Under the pieces are notes generated by a model. That model was given only the letters and a program-made list of their open reading frames with translations, searched no databases and was not told the DNA's origin. Both the position numbers and the translations under genes were made by a program. Shown here piece by piece: positions 10,553-19,712 of a DNA stretch of 21,146 nt. Source of the DNA: Eimeria necatrix (Eukaryota; Apicomplexa; Conoidasida; Eucoccidiorida; Eimeriidae). Position 1 is the first letter of the stretch. Every line of letters starts with the position of its first letter. The stretch is from positions 45,001 through 66,146 of the forward strand of contig NW_013652280.1 of assembly GCF_000499385.1 (NCBI RefSeq), given 5' to 3'.

Positions 10553-11631
10553 GCTGCAGCGTGCAGCGCATGCAGCAGCGCTTGCAGCAGCGGTGGCCGC
10601 TAAGGTGCAGCAGCTTGTGTCGAGTGGGCAAGGGCTGCTGCTGCAGCTTGGCAGCATCTGCTGCTGCTGCTGCTGCTGCTGCTGCCGTTTCTGCTGCTGC
10701 TGCTGCGTCGTCAGCTTCTATTGTCTTGAGAGCAGCAGCAACAGTCTCTTCGGTGAAGACCGGCAGCAGCAGCTCTTCTGCTGCTGTTGCTGTCACGCGC
10801 TGCAGCAGCACCTGGTTCCGCTGCCGGCGAACTGCAGCACCTCAAAACCCTAAACCCTAAACCCTAAACCCTAAACCCTAAACCCTAAACGCTACGCGGC
10901 AGGCGTTCTCGTGGTTTAGGTCCTCTTGCTTTCGCAGCAAAAACTGCAGAGAGGCGCTGCGGATCTGACAATTAGGGTTTAGGGTTTAGGGTTTAGGGTT
11001 TAGGGTTTAGGGTTTAGGGTTTGCTGGGACTTACAGAACTTGTGACACTTCAGAAGTTTGCTGTATGGGATGTGGGGCGGTGGCGGCCGCAGCAGCAGCG
11101 AGTTGGGGGTCCCCTGCAGCACAAACCCTAAACCCTAAACCCTAAACCCTAAACCCTAAACCCTAAACGCTAAACCGTAGACCCTAGACCCTAAACCGTA
11201 AACGCTAAACCCTAAACGCTAAACCCTAAACCCTAAGCCCTGAACCCGAAGCGCCTCTCAGGTACAGCGTTGAGGCCAGCAGGCCTGCCTCTAGGGTTTA
11301 GGGTTTAGGGTTTAGGGTTTAGGGTTTAGGGTTTGCGCACCTGGTTTGTAATGGGGCAAATACCCGTCAGCTCGATTTGCTTCTTCCTCAAAGTTGCTGC
11401 TTGCTGCAGCTGATCTTCAAACATGCTGCGGAGCTGCTGCAGCACCTGCTGCACCAGCGGCAGCAGCTGCTGCTGCTCCTTCTGCTGCAGCAGCGCCATC
11501 TCTTGCTGCAGCAGCACAGCAAAACCCTAATCAGAAACCCTAAACCCTAAACCCTAAACCCCCACGCGCGCTTGCGGGTACATTTGGCCTAGGGTTTAGA
11601 CGCACCTCATCCTCCGAGGCCGTCTCGCTGC

Positions 11632-11662
<31 letters not shown>

Positions 11663-11753
11663 ATCATCGTCGCTGCTGCTGCGGCTGCCGCTGCTGCTGC
11701 TGCTCTCAGACCCAGCATCAGGCGCTGTGGATGAGCTCTTCTGTCGCTTCACT

Positions 11754-11790
<37 letters not shown>

Positions 11791-12203
11791 GGTCCGCCGG
11801 CTTCCGTTTGGTGGGCGCAGAGTCAGCTTTGTGGCTGCTGCTGCTGCTGCTGCTCTTGGTGTTGCTGCTGCTGCTGGTGCTAATGCTGCTGGGGGGTGTC
11901 TTTGCTGCCTCGGCTCCCGCCGTTGCTGCAGCTGCTGCTGCAGCAACATCCCTAGGAGCAGCAGCAGCTGCTGCTGCCGCCTTCCCAGCAGCTGGCGCTT
12001 GAGCCTCCCATTTTACGCGGGCATCTGCTGCTGCTGCTGCTGCAGCGCTTGCTGCCGCAGCTACAGCAGCATCTGCTGCTGCAGCGCCTGACGCCTGGTC
12101 AGCTGCTGTAGCTGCTGCTGCCAGTGCTGCACCTGCTGCTGCTGCAGCAAGCTCTGCCTGAGGCGCTGGAGGCGCCCCCGGAGCTGCCAAGTGGCTTGTC
12201 TGT

Positions 12204-12242
<39 letters not shown>

Positions 12243-12544
12243 GTTGCTGCTCCTTCTGCTGTTGCGGGGTCGGGAGGTGTTGAGGCAGTATCGGTTTCCA
12301 TAGTGCTGCTGCAGCCGCTGCTGCAGCTGCTGCCGCCTACGGTGGTAGATGCCTGCTGCTGCTGCCGCTGCTGCTGCCGCTGCTGCTGTTGCAGCTTGTC
12401 TTCGTTGCTGCAGAGATGCTGCTGCTGCTGCCCCGCTGCTGCAGCGATTGCTGCTGCGCTGCTGCCCGGGCCTGCAGGTGCCCTGGCAATTGGGCAGCTG
12501 CAGCTAAAGTGCCAACGCAGCCACTTCGCGAGCCGCTGCTGCTC

Positions 12545-12575
<31 letters not shown>

Positions 12576-12727
12576 AGCTGCACGCTGGGATCGCAGCAGC
12601 AGCAGCAGCAGCACTCCCTCCTGCGCAGCCGTCGTCTCAGTGGGGTTCTCTGCTGCAGCGTCTGAGGGAATTTACAAAAGAGGGTGTTTAGCAGCAGTCC
12701 TTCTTTTGGGGTTCGGTGCTGCTGCAT
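6048..12727 (-). CDS. PNUTS/PPP1R10-like nuclear PP1-targeting protein with TFIIS-N-like domain, 15 exons
   Basis: Proposed exons (minus): 12727-11606, 11505-11341, 11113-11035, 10964-10896, 10831-9803, 9686-9604, 9465-9395, 9319-9277, 9161-8928, 8674-8552, 8418-7668, 7499-7414, 7282-7157, 6969-6912, 6724-6048. All introns are GT-AG and every phase joins, giving 1571 residues. Residues about 822-1015 form a helical domain like TFIIS-N/LW: RFQQMLAAVF, AKELASLLL, QLLRKWGLP, FVSSGGFGVLAKWLAALG, RLRQLLLLLKTF, RNLAAQVLKLWHKDK. RVRF (residues 1260-1263, in KRVRFVDDAEL) fits the RVxF motif that docks protein phosphatase 1. Then come FAARRKRHEA and LCWEPQPAMPF, similar in layout to PNUTS after its docking motif, and a Gln/Pro-rich tail with HMQLQQ repeats. 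In animals PNUTS targets PP1 to chromatin and the transcription machinery. The first 800 residues, including RPPPPHIPYSKLLKCHKF, are unassigned. The start is uncertain: ATG at 12301 is an alternative. An IWS1-type or other TFIIS-N protein is the main alternative identity. Confidence 0.7.
6970..11605. repeat. Telomere-like repeat arrays occupying introns of the PNUTS-like gene
   Basis: TTTAGGG/CCCTAAA arrays occur at about 6990-7024, 7040-7060, 7090-7105, 7121-7151, 7313-7332, 7372-7412, 7508-7545, 7619-7659, 8457-8548, 8690-8725, 9181-9274, 9349-9392, 9476-9508, 9560-9602, 9698-9755, 10846-10890, 10973-11022, 11124-11244, 11292-11336, 11521-11561 and 11592-11599. All of them fall within the proposed introns and none within an exon. 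Variants such as CCCTAAG, CCGTAGA and ACGCTAA indicate decay. Of fourteen introns only the last (6911-6725) lacks them. Confidence 0.88.
8675..8927 (-). other. Intron with both a long CTG tract and telomere-like repeats
   Basis: This intron separates the exon ending DETGASQ (donor CAG|GTACTTGG) from the exon starting LVSLVAAVAAGREK (acceptor TTGTGTGCAG). Exon phases match on both sides and the flanking exons form one TFIIS-N-like domain. The intron contains an uninterrupted CAG/CTG tract at about 8850-8900 plus five TTTAGGG units near the acceptor. It shows that the triplet tracts are not confined to coding sequence, so a long open frame through one is no proof of coding. Confidence 0.7.
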
Positions 12728-13201
12728 GCAGGCAGCAGCAGCAGCCGCTGCTGCTGCTGCTGCTGCTGCTGCCACCGCAAAAGCCCCGGAAGCCCCCAGT
12801 GCTTCCTTCTGCTGCTCTCAGGCAGATGTGCTGCGCTGCTGCTTTAATAGGCCAATAGGGCCTTTGGGAGGTGCACTGGCAGCAAAGGCAGCAGCAGCAG
12901 CAGCAGCAGAAACAGCAGCAGCAGCAGCAGCAGCAGCATCGAAGCTCGAGCCAATTATTGAAGTACCCTCTGGCCACTTTATTGCCTATTTTAAAAACCC
13001 TTGAACATAAACTCTAAACCCTCAGCAGCAAAGACTCACTTCCCAGCAGCAGGAGGCTCTGCTGGCCCGCTGCGGAAGGCTAGGGGTTTAGGGTTTAGCT
13101 TCGAGGGTTTAGGGTTTAGCTTCGAGGGTTTAGGCTTTGCCTTCGAGGGTTTAGGGTTTAGGGTTTAGCTTCGAGGGTTTAGGGTTACACGCTGCAGCAG
13201 C
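12728..13201. other. Divergent promoter region between PNUTS-like and lipoate-ligase-like genes
   Basis: About 470 bases between two divergent starts. The left half holds CTG/CAG tracts (12747-12772, 12885-12938). The middle has an AT-richer piece (12950-13000, with TTATTG and TATTTTAAAAA) that is the best candidate for core promoter sequence. The right part is the minisatellite described separately. Open frames cross it but carry no recognisable protein. Confidence 0.45.
13081..13187. repeat. Composite telomere-like minisatellite with TTTAGCT-TCGAGGG units
   Basis: TTTAGGG heptamers alternate with a variant 14-mer TTTAGCTTCGAGGG. The CTTCGAG string recurs at 13099, 13120, 13141 and 13169, so spacings are 21, 21 and 28, all multiples of seven. 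The variant was therefore copied in register with the heptamer array. It sits just upstream of the ATG at 13202, in the 5' UTR or proximal promoter. Confidence 0.85.
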
Positions 13202-13279
13202 ATGCTGTTAAGGCGGGTTTCTTCTTTGGGGGAGCTCTTCAGCTGCCGCGGCCTGCTGAGGCCGATCCCTGAGCTGCAC

Positions 13280-13337
<58 letters not shown>

Positions 13338-13585
13338 AGCAGCAGCAACAGCAGCAGCAGCGTGGTACGTTTTTGGTGCTTCACACTTTCGGTCTGCACC
13401 CGTACGAGCTGTGCGTCATAGATGAATCCTTCTTCAGGCTGCTGTCGCAGCAGCAGCAGCAGCAGCATCAGCAGCAGCAGCAGCAGCAGCAGCCTCTCGC
13501 TGTGCTGCTGCTGCACCACCCCCCCTTTCTGATTGACCCTTCACGCACTTCTGGTCGTGCAGGGAAGAGCGGCAGCAGACGCAGT

Positions 13586-13619
<34 letters not shown>

Positions 13620-14185
13620 CCACGAACAGCAGCAGCAGCAGCAACAACAGCAGCAGCACCACGAACAGCAGCAGCAGCAGCAGCAGCAGCAAGACAAGGT
13701 TTGGGAGCTGCTTCATCTTCGGCATCAGCGGAAAGCCTCAGCAGCACGCAGCGAGTGCTGTGCTGGATTCCCTGCGGCAGTACACAGAGCAGCAGCGGCA
13801 GCTGCAGCAGCAACAGCAGCAACAGCAGCAACAGCAGCAACGGGAGCAGCAGCAACAGGAGCAAGTTGCAGCAGGAGCCGCATCAGTGTCCTCCGGGGAT
13901 GAAGCAGCAGCAGCAGCAGCAGCTCCTCTGGCAGCGTCTGCTGCTCCTGCCTCTGACTCTCCTGCAGCTACAGCAGCAGCAGCAGCAGCAGGTGCAGCAG
14001 CAGCAGCAGCTGCTGCTGCTGCTGCAGTGCACCCGTTGATCCGGCGCTTCAGCGGAGGAGGCACTGTGCTGCTTCGGGAAGAAACAGCAGCATGTTCTGC
14101 TTTGCTGCTGCCTCTTTCTTTTGCTGCTGCTGCTCCTTTTCCCAGAAGCCTCATGCAGCTCGCCTTCAAGTTCTACGCTGGAATC

Positions 14186-14229
<44 letters not shown>

Positions 14230-14344
14230 CGCTGCTGCGGCGGCCTCCACTGAGAGTGCTGCTGCTGCTAGTGAGGCAGCCGCTTCTTCTGCCCCAAGAG
14301 AGCAAGCAGCAGCCAGTGCTGCCGCTGCTGCAGCTGAGCAATCC

Positions 14345-14396
<52 letters not shown>

Positions 14397-14823
14397 AGCC
14401 CTCACGAACATCGTTGCGTGCTGCTGCCTTTGCGCATCGTCTTTCCGCTTCTCCTTTCAACAACTTATTTGGACTGGTAGAAGACGATTTCGTGCTGCTG
14501 CAGCAGCAGCAGCAGCAGCGCAGCAAGCGAGGCGTTGTGTCTGAAGATCGCAGGCAACGCGCAGTCCATTGCGCGCGGCTGTTTGCTGCAGCACACTTCC
14601 TTTTTGCTGCAGCAGGAGCAGGAGATGCAGCAGCTGCTGCTGCTGCCGCAGAAGCAGCCAGTGTACAGACACCAGAGGCAGCACGGGGCTTTTCTTTCCC
14701 CGCTGCAGCCGGTGCTGCAGCAGCAAATTAAAGCTGCATGCGGCAGCAAGCTGCTGCTGCAGCAGCCCCGCCACTTCTTGCTCGCGCTGCAGCTGCTCGC
14801 AGAGCAAACCTGCATCGCCAAGA

Positions 14824-14854
<31 letters not shown>

Positions 14855-14858
14855 AAAG

Positions 14859-14893
<35 letters not shown>

Positions 14894-15197
14894 GATTATG
14901 TGGGAGGTGCAGCCGGCAGTTTTTGTTGCGGAAGCAGCAAAGCCTCCTGTGAGCTTCTTCAGGTGCATACGCAGCATAGAGAAGCAGCGGCAAGCAGCAG
15001 CAGCAGCAGCAGCTGCTGCTGCTGCTGATGCGGCTGCTGCTGCTGCTGATGCGCCAGCCGGTGCGAGCTGCAGCAGCAGCAGCAGCAGCACGACTTTCAA
15101 GCAATTCCATTTTTTGTGTTTTTCAAAGTCTCTTATGCAGCAGCTCATTCGGCGGATGCTGCCACGCAGCAGCAGCAGCAATAGCAGCAGCAACAAT

Positions 15198-15262
<65 letters not shown>

Positions 15263-15358
15263 GATTGTGCGCAGCACGCATTTGATGGGCGCAGATGGGG
15301 AGGCGCTGCCGGATGAGTTCTTTCGTGATATCTTGGAGGTTAACGATTTGCTGCCGCT

Positions 15359-15392
<34 letters not shown>

Positions 15393-15404
15393 ATGCATCA
15401 GTAG
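13202..15404 (+). CDS. Lipoate/biotin protein ligase family protein (BPL_LplA_LipB fold)
   Basis: Predicted to activate lipoate (or a related acid) with ATP and transfer it to a lysine of a target protein. Recognisable family blocks, in order: LHTFGLHPYELCVIDESFF, FIFGISGKP (13711-13737), PLIRRFSGGGTVLL (about 14034-14075; the RRFSGGG substrate loop), PFPRSLMQLAFKFYAGI, FNNLFGLVEDDF, then KIAGNAQSI (from 14544; the lysine is the expected catalytic residue), LLQHTSFLL and PVYRHQRQHGAFL. The order matches plant proteins annotated as biotin/lipoate A/B protein ligase. Large Gln, Ala and Ser tracts separate the blocks. A frame shift of one base is needed between EDDF and KIAGNAQ; removing 14492-14531 as a 40-nt intron restores it and gives about 720 residues. 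The N-terminus MLLRRVSSLGELFSCRGLLRP is basic and amphipathic, possibly an organelle presequence. The true substrate cannot be told. Stop TAG at 15402-15404. Confidence 0.82.
14492..14531 (+). other. Candidate 40-nt intron, or frameshift, in the ligase gene
   Basis: The upstream frame ends at ...GLVEDDF and the catalytic KIAGNAQSI lies one frame over, about 50 bases on. GTGCTGCTG starts at 14492 and GCGAG ends at 14531. Excising this makes EDDF-ALCLKIAGNAQ, within one residue of the plant family spacing. The stretch is mostly CAG repeat, so a one-base repeat-length or sequencing error is an equally good explanation. Confidence 0.45.
15198..15261 (+). repeat. Pure AGC/CAG run coding poly-Ser
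   Basis: About 21 uninterrupted AGC triplets, among the longest pure triplet runs in the window, read as serine in the C-terminal part of the ligase-family protein just before KIVRSTHLMGADGEALPDE. Such runs occur throughout the window in all frames; this one is listed as the clearest example. Confidence 0.9.
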
Positions 15405-15538
15405 CAGCAGCTCTAGTAGCAGCAGCAGATGCAGCGCTAGGAGCCGCCGCTGCAGCAGCAAGCTGCTGCTGCAGCAGGTGCTTCAGCTGCTGCTGCAGCA
15501 GAGAGACAGGACCTAACCAATTTGAATGAAAGTGGCTT

Positions 15539-15577
<39 letters not shown>

Positions 15578-15651
15578 ACGAGCAAATGGGGTTTTCTTTT
15601 AGGCGCGTCCTTTGAGCTGTCGATACACCCCAACGTCTCTGCTGCAGCCCA

Positions 15652-16265
15652 CAGCTAGCTGCTGCAGCCCTAACTAGCAGCTGCAGCTGCAGCTAGCTAG
15701 CTGGCTAGCTGCAGCCCAAGCTAGCTGCTGCAGCTGCAGCTAGCTAGCTGGCTAGCTGCAGCTCAAGTTAGCTGCTGCAGCTGCAGCTAGCTAGCTGGCT
15801 AGCTGGGGTCCACGTCTGCAATTTTTGGCGAGTTTGCTGAGGAAGTCCCGCTAGCTACTTGGCTAGCTGGCCAACAGCCCAGCTAGCTGTTTGGCTAGCT
15901 GGATTGCTAGCCAAATAGCCATCTAGCTAGCAAGGTAGCTAGCTAGGCAACTAGCTAAGTGGGCAGCTAGCTAGCTAGCTAGCTAGCTAGCTAGCTAGCT
16001 AGCTGGCTAGCCAAGTAACTGAGTAGCTGGCTGGGCGGGCATTAGTTGGCTAGCTGGGTGGCTTGCTTGCTAGCTCACGACGCGGCCATACAGCTAGCTG
16101 AGTGGCCAGCTAGCTAGCCAGCTAGCTAGCTAGCCAGCTAGCTAGCTAGCCAGCTAGCTAGCTAGCCAGCTAGCTAGCTAGCCAGCTAGCTAGCTGGCTA
16201 ACTAAGGGACTAGCCAATCAGCAAGCTAGCTAGTCTGAGGAGCTAGCTGGGCAGCTCGCTAGCTC
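15652..16265. repeat. Second GCTA/CTAG array with higher-order units
   Basis: About 600 bases dominated by CTAG/GCTAGC. At about 15679-15800 a 47-bp unit (CAGCTGCAGC, TAGCTAGCTG, GCTAGCTGCA, GCCCAAGCTA, GCTGCTG) is repeated nearly three times. At about 16105-16195 a 16-bp unit, CAGCTAGCTAGCTAGC, is repeated about five times. A non-repeat island lies at about 15806-15855. It starts some 250 bases after the ligase stop codon; 15405-15651 in between is CAG-rich 3' flank with no supported gene. Confidence 0.9.
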
Positions 16266-16649
16266 CCCAGCAAACTGCGTGAGCAGTGAGCGGCTAGATA
16301 GGTCCACTGGTCTGCTGCTGCTGCTGCTGCTGCAGGCAGCAGCAGCTGGCTGCGCTCCCGTGCCCGGGGCGGCGAGCTGCTGCGCTGCTTCGGAGCAGCA
16401 AAAGTTCATTTGAAGAAAAGAAATGAAAGAAATGCTGCAGCAGCAGCAGAAGGCAGCGCTGCTGCTGCTGCTGCTGCTGCCCGAGTGTCTGTACACCTCG
16501 AGGCGGCTGCGCTGCGCAGCAGCTGGCTGCTGCGCTTGCTGCGCCTTTGCCTCTCTTTTTGCCGAATTTGCTTCCAAAAATTCAAATTTATTTATTAAGT
16601 TTTCAAAAGTATTATATTATTTGCCATTGACGCATTAATTTGTGCTGCA
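16266..16649. other. Intergenic stretch with only weak open frames
   Basis: Contains CTG tracts at 16313-16335 and 16459-16480 and an AT-rich segment at 16560-16640. A minus-strand frame 16577-16230 (start MEANSAKREAKAQQAQQ) and a plus-strand frame 16423-16638 (start MKEMLQQQQ) overlap each other. Neither matches a family, and neither is preferred. The AT-rich part may be promoter or UTR sequence. Confidence 0.4.
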
Positions 16650-16747
16650 GGGGCCCCCAGCAGCACTGGGGGCCCCCCAATGGGGGGCAGCACCCCCCGG
16701 GGGGCCCCCCATCACCACCCTCTGGGCTGCTGGGGGCCCCCAGCAGC
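16650..16747. repeat. GGGGCCCC palindrome cluster 1
   Basis: Several G4-6C4-6 blocks. The last lies inside a perfect 22-bp palindrome at 16726-16747 (GCTGCTGGGGG followed by its complement), directly before AAATAAAAAG. Composition differs sharply from the neighbouring AT-rich DNA. The palindrome could extrude as a hairpin or act as a protein-binding site. Confidence 0.85.
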
Positions 16748-16877
16748 AAATAAAAAGAAGTTTTGAATTAATTATTTATCTCAATTATCAGCTCTTTCGC
16801 CACATGTTTGCAGTGTAGGTACACCTGGAGCTGCTGCGCTGCTGCTGCTGCTCAACAGCCGCAGCATTTCTCCCTGT

Positions 16878-17018
16878 GGGGCCCCAGTCTAACTCCAGGG
16901 GCCCCCAGACTCCCCCTAGGGGCCCCCCAAGTACCCTTAGGGGCCCCCACGGGTTCAAGAGCTGGGGGCCCCCCAGCCCTGGGGGCCCCCTTCGCGGCTT
17001 TGCTGCGCTGGGGGCCCC
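16878..17018. repeat. GGGGCCCC palindrome cluster 2
   Basis: Seven GGGGCCCC-cored blocks within 140 bases. The first three are spaced about 20-21 bases apart, the others 17-29. Spacers share short motifs (AGTCTAACTCCA, AGACTCCCCCTA, AAGTACCCTTA). The cluster lies 120-260 bases upstream of the BRCA2-like start codon, so it is in the 5' flank, UTR or an upstream intron. Confidence 0.82.
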
Positions 17019-17138
17019 AAGACAGCCTGTGGCTGCTGCTGCTGCAGCTGCTGCTGCAGCGCTGGCGGCTGCTGCAGCAGCCCCTGCTGCTGTCGCTGCT
17101 GCTACTGCTGCTAGGAGCAGCAGCAGCAGCAGCAGCAG

Positions 17139-17313
17139 ATGAGCGAGCGGGCTCTGCGCCTGGCCTGGGCAGTCGAGTCCTCCTCAGACGAAGAAGCAGC
17201 AGCAGAAACCCAGCCCTTGCTGCCCCCACCATGCAGCAGCAGCAGCAGCAGCAGCAGCAAGAGCGCCGCTGCACTAGGCACAGCTCGCAGCGCCACTGAC
17301 GGCATCAGCAGCA

Positions 17314-17357
<44 letters not shown>

Positions 17358-17575
17358 TTAACCGACGACATCCTGGCTTGGGACTCTGTAGACCCCGATG
17401 CAGAGACCCAGTTGACGGCAGCAGGTGCAGCAGCAGCAGCAGCAGCAGCTGCTGCTGCTGCTGCTGCTGGGCTCTCTGTGGAAAATGACTCCTTCTTTGA
17501 AGCCATTGACGGCCTTATAGAAGCAGAAGAAGGCCTCATTAAGGTCTTCGAGCTGCAGCAAACGCAGCCAGGAAG

Positions 17576-17609
<34 letters not shown>

Positions 17610-17670
17610 GCAAGCACAGCAGCAGGCGCTGCAGCGGCGGCAGAACCGGCTACGGCTCCTGAGAGCGGCG

Positions 17671-17706
<36 letters not shown>

Positions 17707-17767
17707 ATTACCCCGCAGCAGGAGCCGGCGGCTGTGCTGCTGCTGCAGCTGCAGGCTCTGAAGCAGA

Positions 17768-17798
<31 letters not shown>

Positions 17799-17860
17799 TG
17801 TGCAGAAGGCAGCACATGGGGAGACGCGTTTGCTGGCTGCTGGAAGGGGGGCGTCTGCGT

Positions 17861-17895
<35 letters not shown>

Positions 17896-17986
17896 CAGAA
17901 GGCAGCAGCAGCTGGGCACAGCCGTGGGACTCTGAGGCTTCTTCAGCCTCCATCACCCCAGTGAAGACTCAGCCAATACACCGCCT

Positions 17987-18048
<62 letters not shown>

Positions 18049-18239
18049 CACTGCAGCAGCTACCACAGCAGCAGGCGCAGCAGCTCGGATTTGACGGCTC
18101 ACAGAATGCTCTGCAGCTGCACACTGCAAGTGTTGCCGCTGCTGCTGCTGCCGCTGCTGCTGCTGCGTGCAGCAGCAGCAGCAGCAGCAACAGCAGCCCA
18201 CAGCCCTGCAGGACACCCCCAAGGCCTGGAGGGCCCCAG

Positions 18240-18275
<36 letters not shown>

Positions 18276-18433
18276 CAACGGCAGCAGGCATTATACACAC
18301 CGCCGCAGCAAAGAACTATGTCGCAGCAATCCCTGCAGCAGCAGCAGCGACAGCAGCAGCAACAGCAGCAGCAACAGCACCGGGCTGCTCCTGCCCAAAT
18401 GTCCCTTAGCCGCTCAGGAACTCGGCCATCCCC

Positions 18434-18469
<36 letters not shown>

Positions 18470-18842
18470 GCAGCAGCACGCTGCCAGTCCATACTTATCC
18501 GCCCGCAGAGAGCAGCAGCGCCAGCTGCTGCCGGAGGGCTCTCTGCTGCAGCGGAACGAGCAGCAGAAGGAGCAGCAGCAGCAGCAGCAGCAAAACCGAC
18601 AGCAGCTGCAGCAACCTCAGCAGCACCAGCACTTCCAGGTTCAGCAGCAGCAACAGCAGCTGAAGCAGCAGCAGCACTTAAATCACTTGGTCCACGCGGC
18701 TCCTCAGCCGAATCGGCAGCAGCAGCAGCAGCAAAAGCAGCAGCATCTCTACCAACAGCAGCAGCACCAGCAGCAGCAGCAGCACCTGCAGCAGCAGCAG
18801 CAGCGGCAGCAACAGCGCCACCACCAACAGCAGCAGCAGCAA

Positions 18843-18889
<47 letters not shown>

Positions 18890-19565
18890 ACAGCAGCGGC
18901 AGCAGCAGCAGCCACTGCTCCCTTCTCCTTCTCAGCAGGACGAGCTGCTTGCTGCATGCGACATTCTTTACGGCGCAGAGGACACGGGGCAGCAGCAGCT
19001 GCAGCAGCAGCACCTGACGCTTCAGCAGCAGCAGCAGCAGCTGCAGCAGCAGCAGCAGCGGCATCAGTTCCACTGGGAGCCGCAGCAGCAGCAGCAGCAG
19101 CAGCAGCCGCTGCAGCTGCTGCCCAAGCGTCGGCGACTCTCCTCGCCAGCAGCAACGGCAGCAGCAACAACAATAAATTACGCCGCAGAAGCGCCTGCAG
19201 CAACAGCAGCAAGTGCAGCAGCAGCAGCAGCAGCAAGCGATGGCTCGCCAGAATGGAGCTTCGAAGACATAGACATTGACTGTGCTGCTGGTGAGCCGTG
19301 TGCTGCTGCTGCTGCTGCTGCTGCTGCTTACGACAGCTGCGCAGAGTCTGCAGCAGCAGAGCAGCTGCAGCAGGAAGAGCTGCTGCTGTGGCTGGACGAC
19401 GCAGCAGCGCCGGAGCTGTTGCAGCCCTTAGCAGCAGCAACAGCAAACCCGTCGGCCTTCATGCAGCAGCAGCAGCTGCTGCAGCAGCCGGTGCATCCGC
19501 TGCAGCTGATGCCGGGACAAATGCACGCAGCAGCAGCAGCAGCATCAGGTACAGCAGCAGCAGGC

Positions 19566-19596
<31 letters not shown>

Positions 19597-19662
19597 CTAC
19601 AGCAGTGCAATCTGGAGGCGCTTTTACTCCGCTGGTCTCTGTGAGTGCTGGAGTGCGTCAAG

Positions 19663-19712
<50 letters not shown>

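Noticed and set aside
11246..11291. Possible extra exon (AGLLASTLYLRGA) in the intron 11340-11114
   Set aside because: The flanking exons already join in phase without it (TGICPITNQ to GTPNSLLL), and it lacks a good donor.
13281..13352. CRISPR-like array or bacterial repeat
   Set aside because: The regularity is a simple CAG/CAA triplet run in frame as poly-Gln; there are no spacers, and the genome is eukaryotic.
13541..14341. Several minus-strand Cys/Ser/Ala-rich frames
   Set aside because: Antisense shadows of the lipoate/biotin-ligase-family gene, whose conserved motifs are on the plus strand.
16230..16638. Small genes on either strand
   Set aside because: The overlapping frames have no family match or conserved-looking islands beyond repeats; evidence is insufficient to call one.
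18406..19446. Minus-strand Ala-rich open frame of about 346 codons
   Set aside because: It is antisense to the Gln-rich part of the BRCA2-like frame (CAG read as CTG/GCT). The plus frame contains natural islands and a nuclear signal; this one does not.
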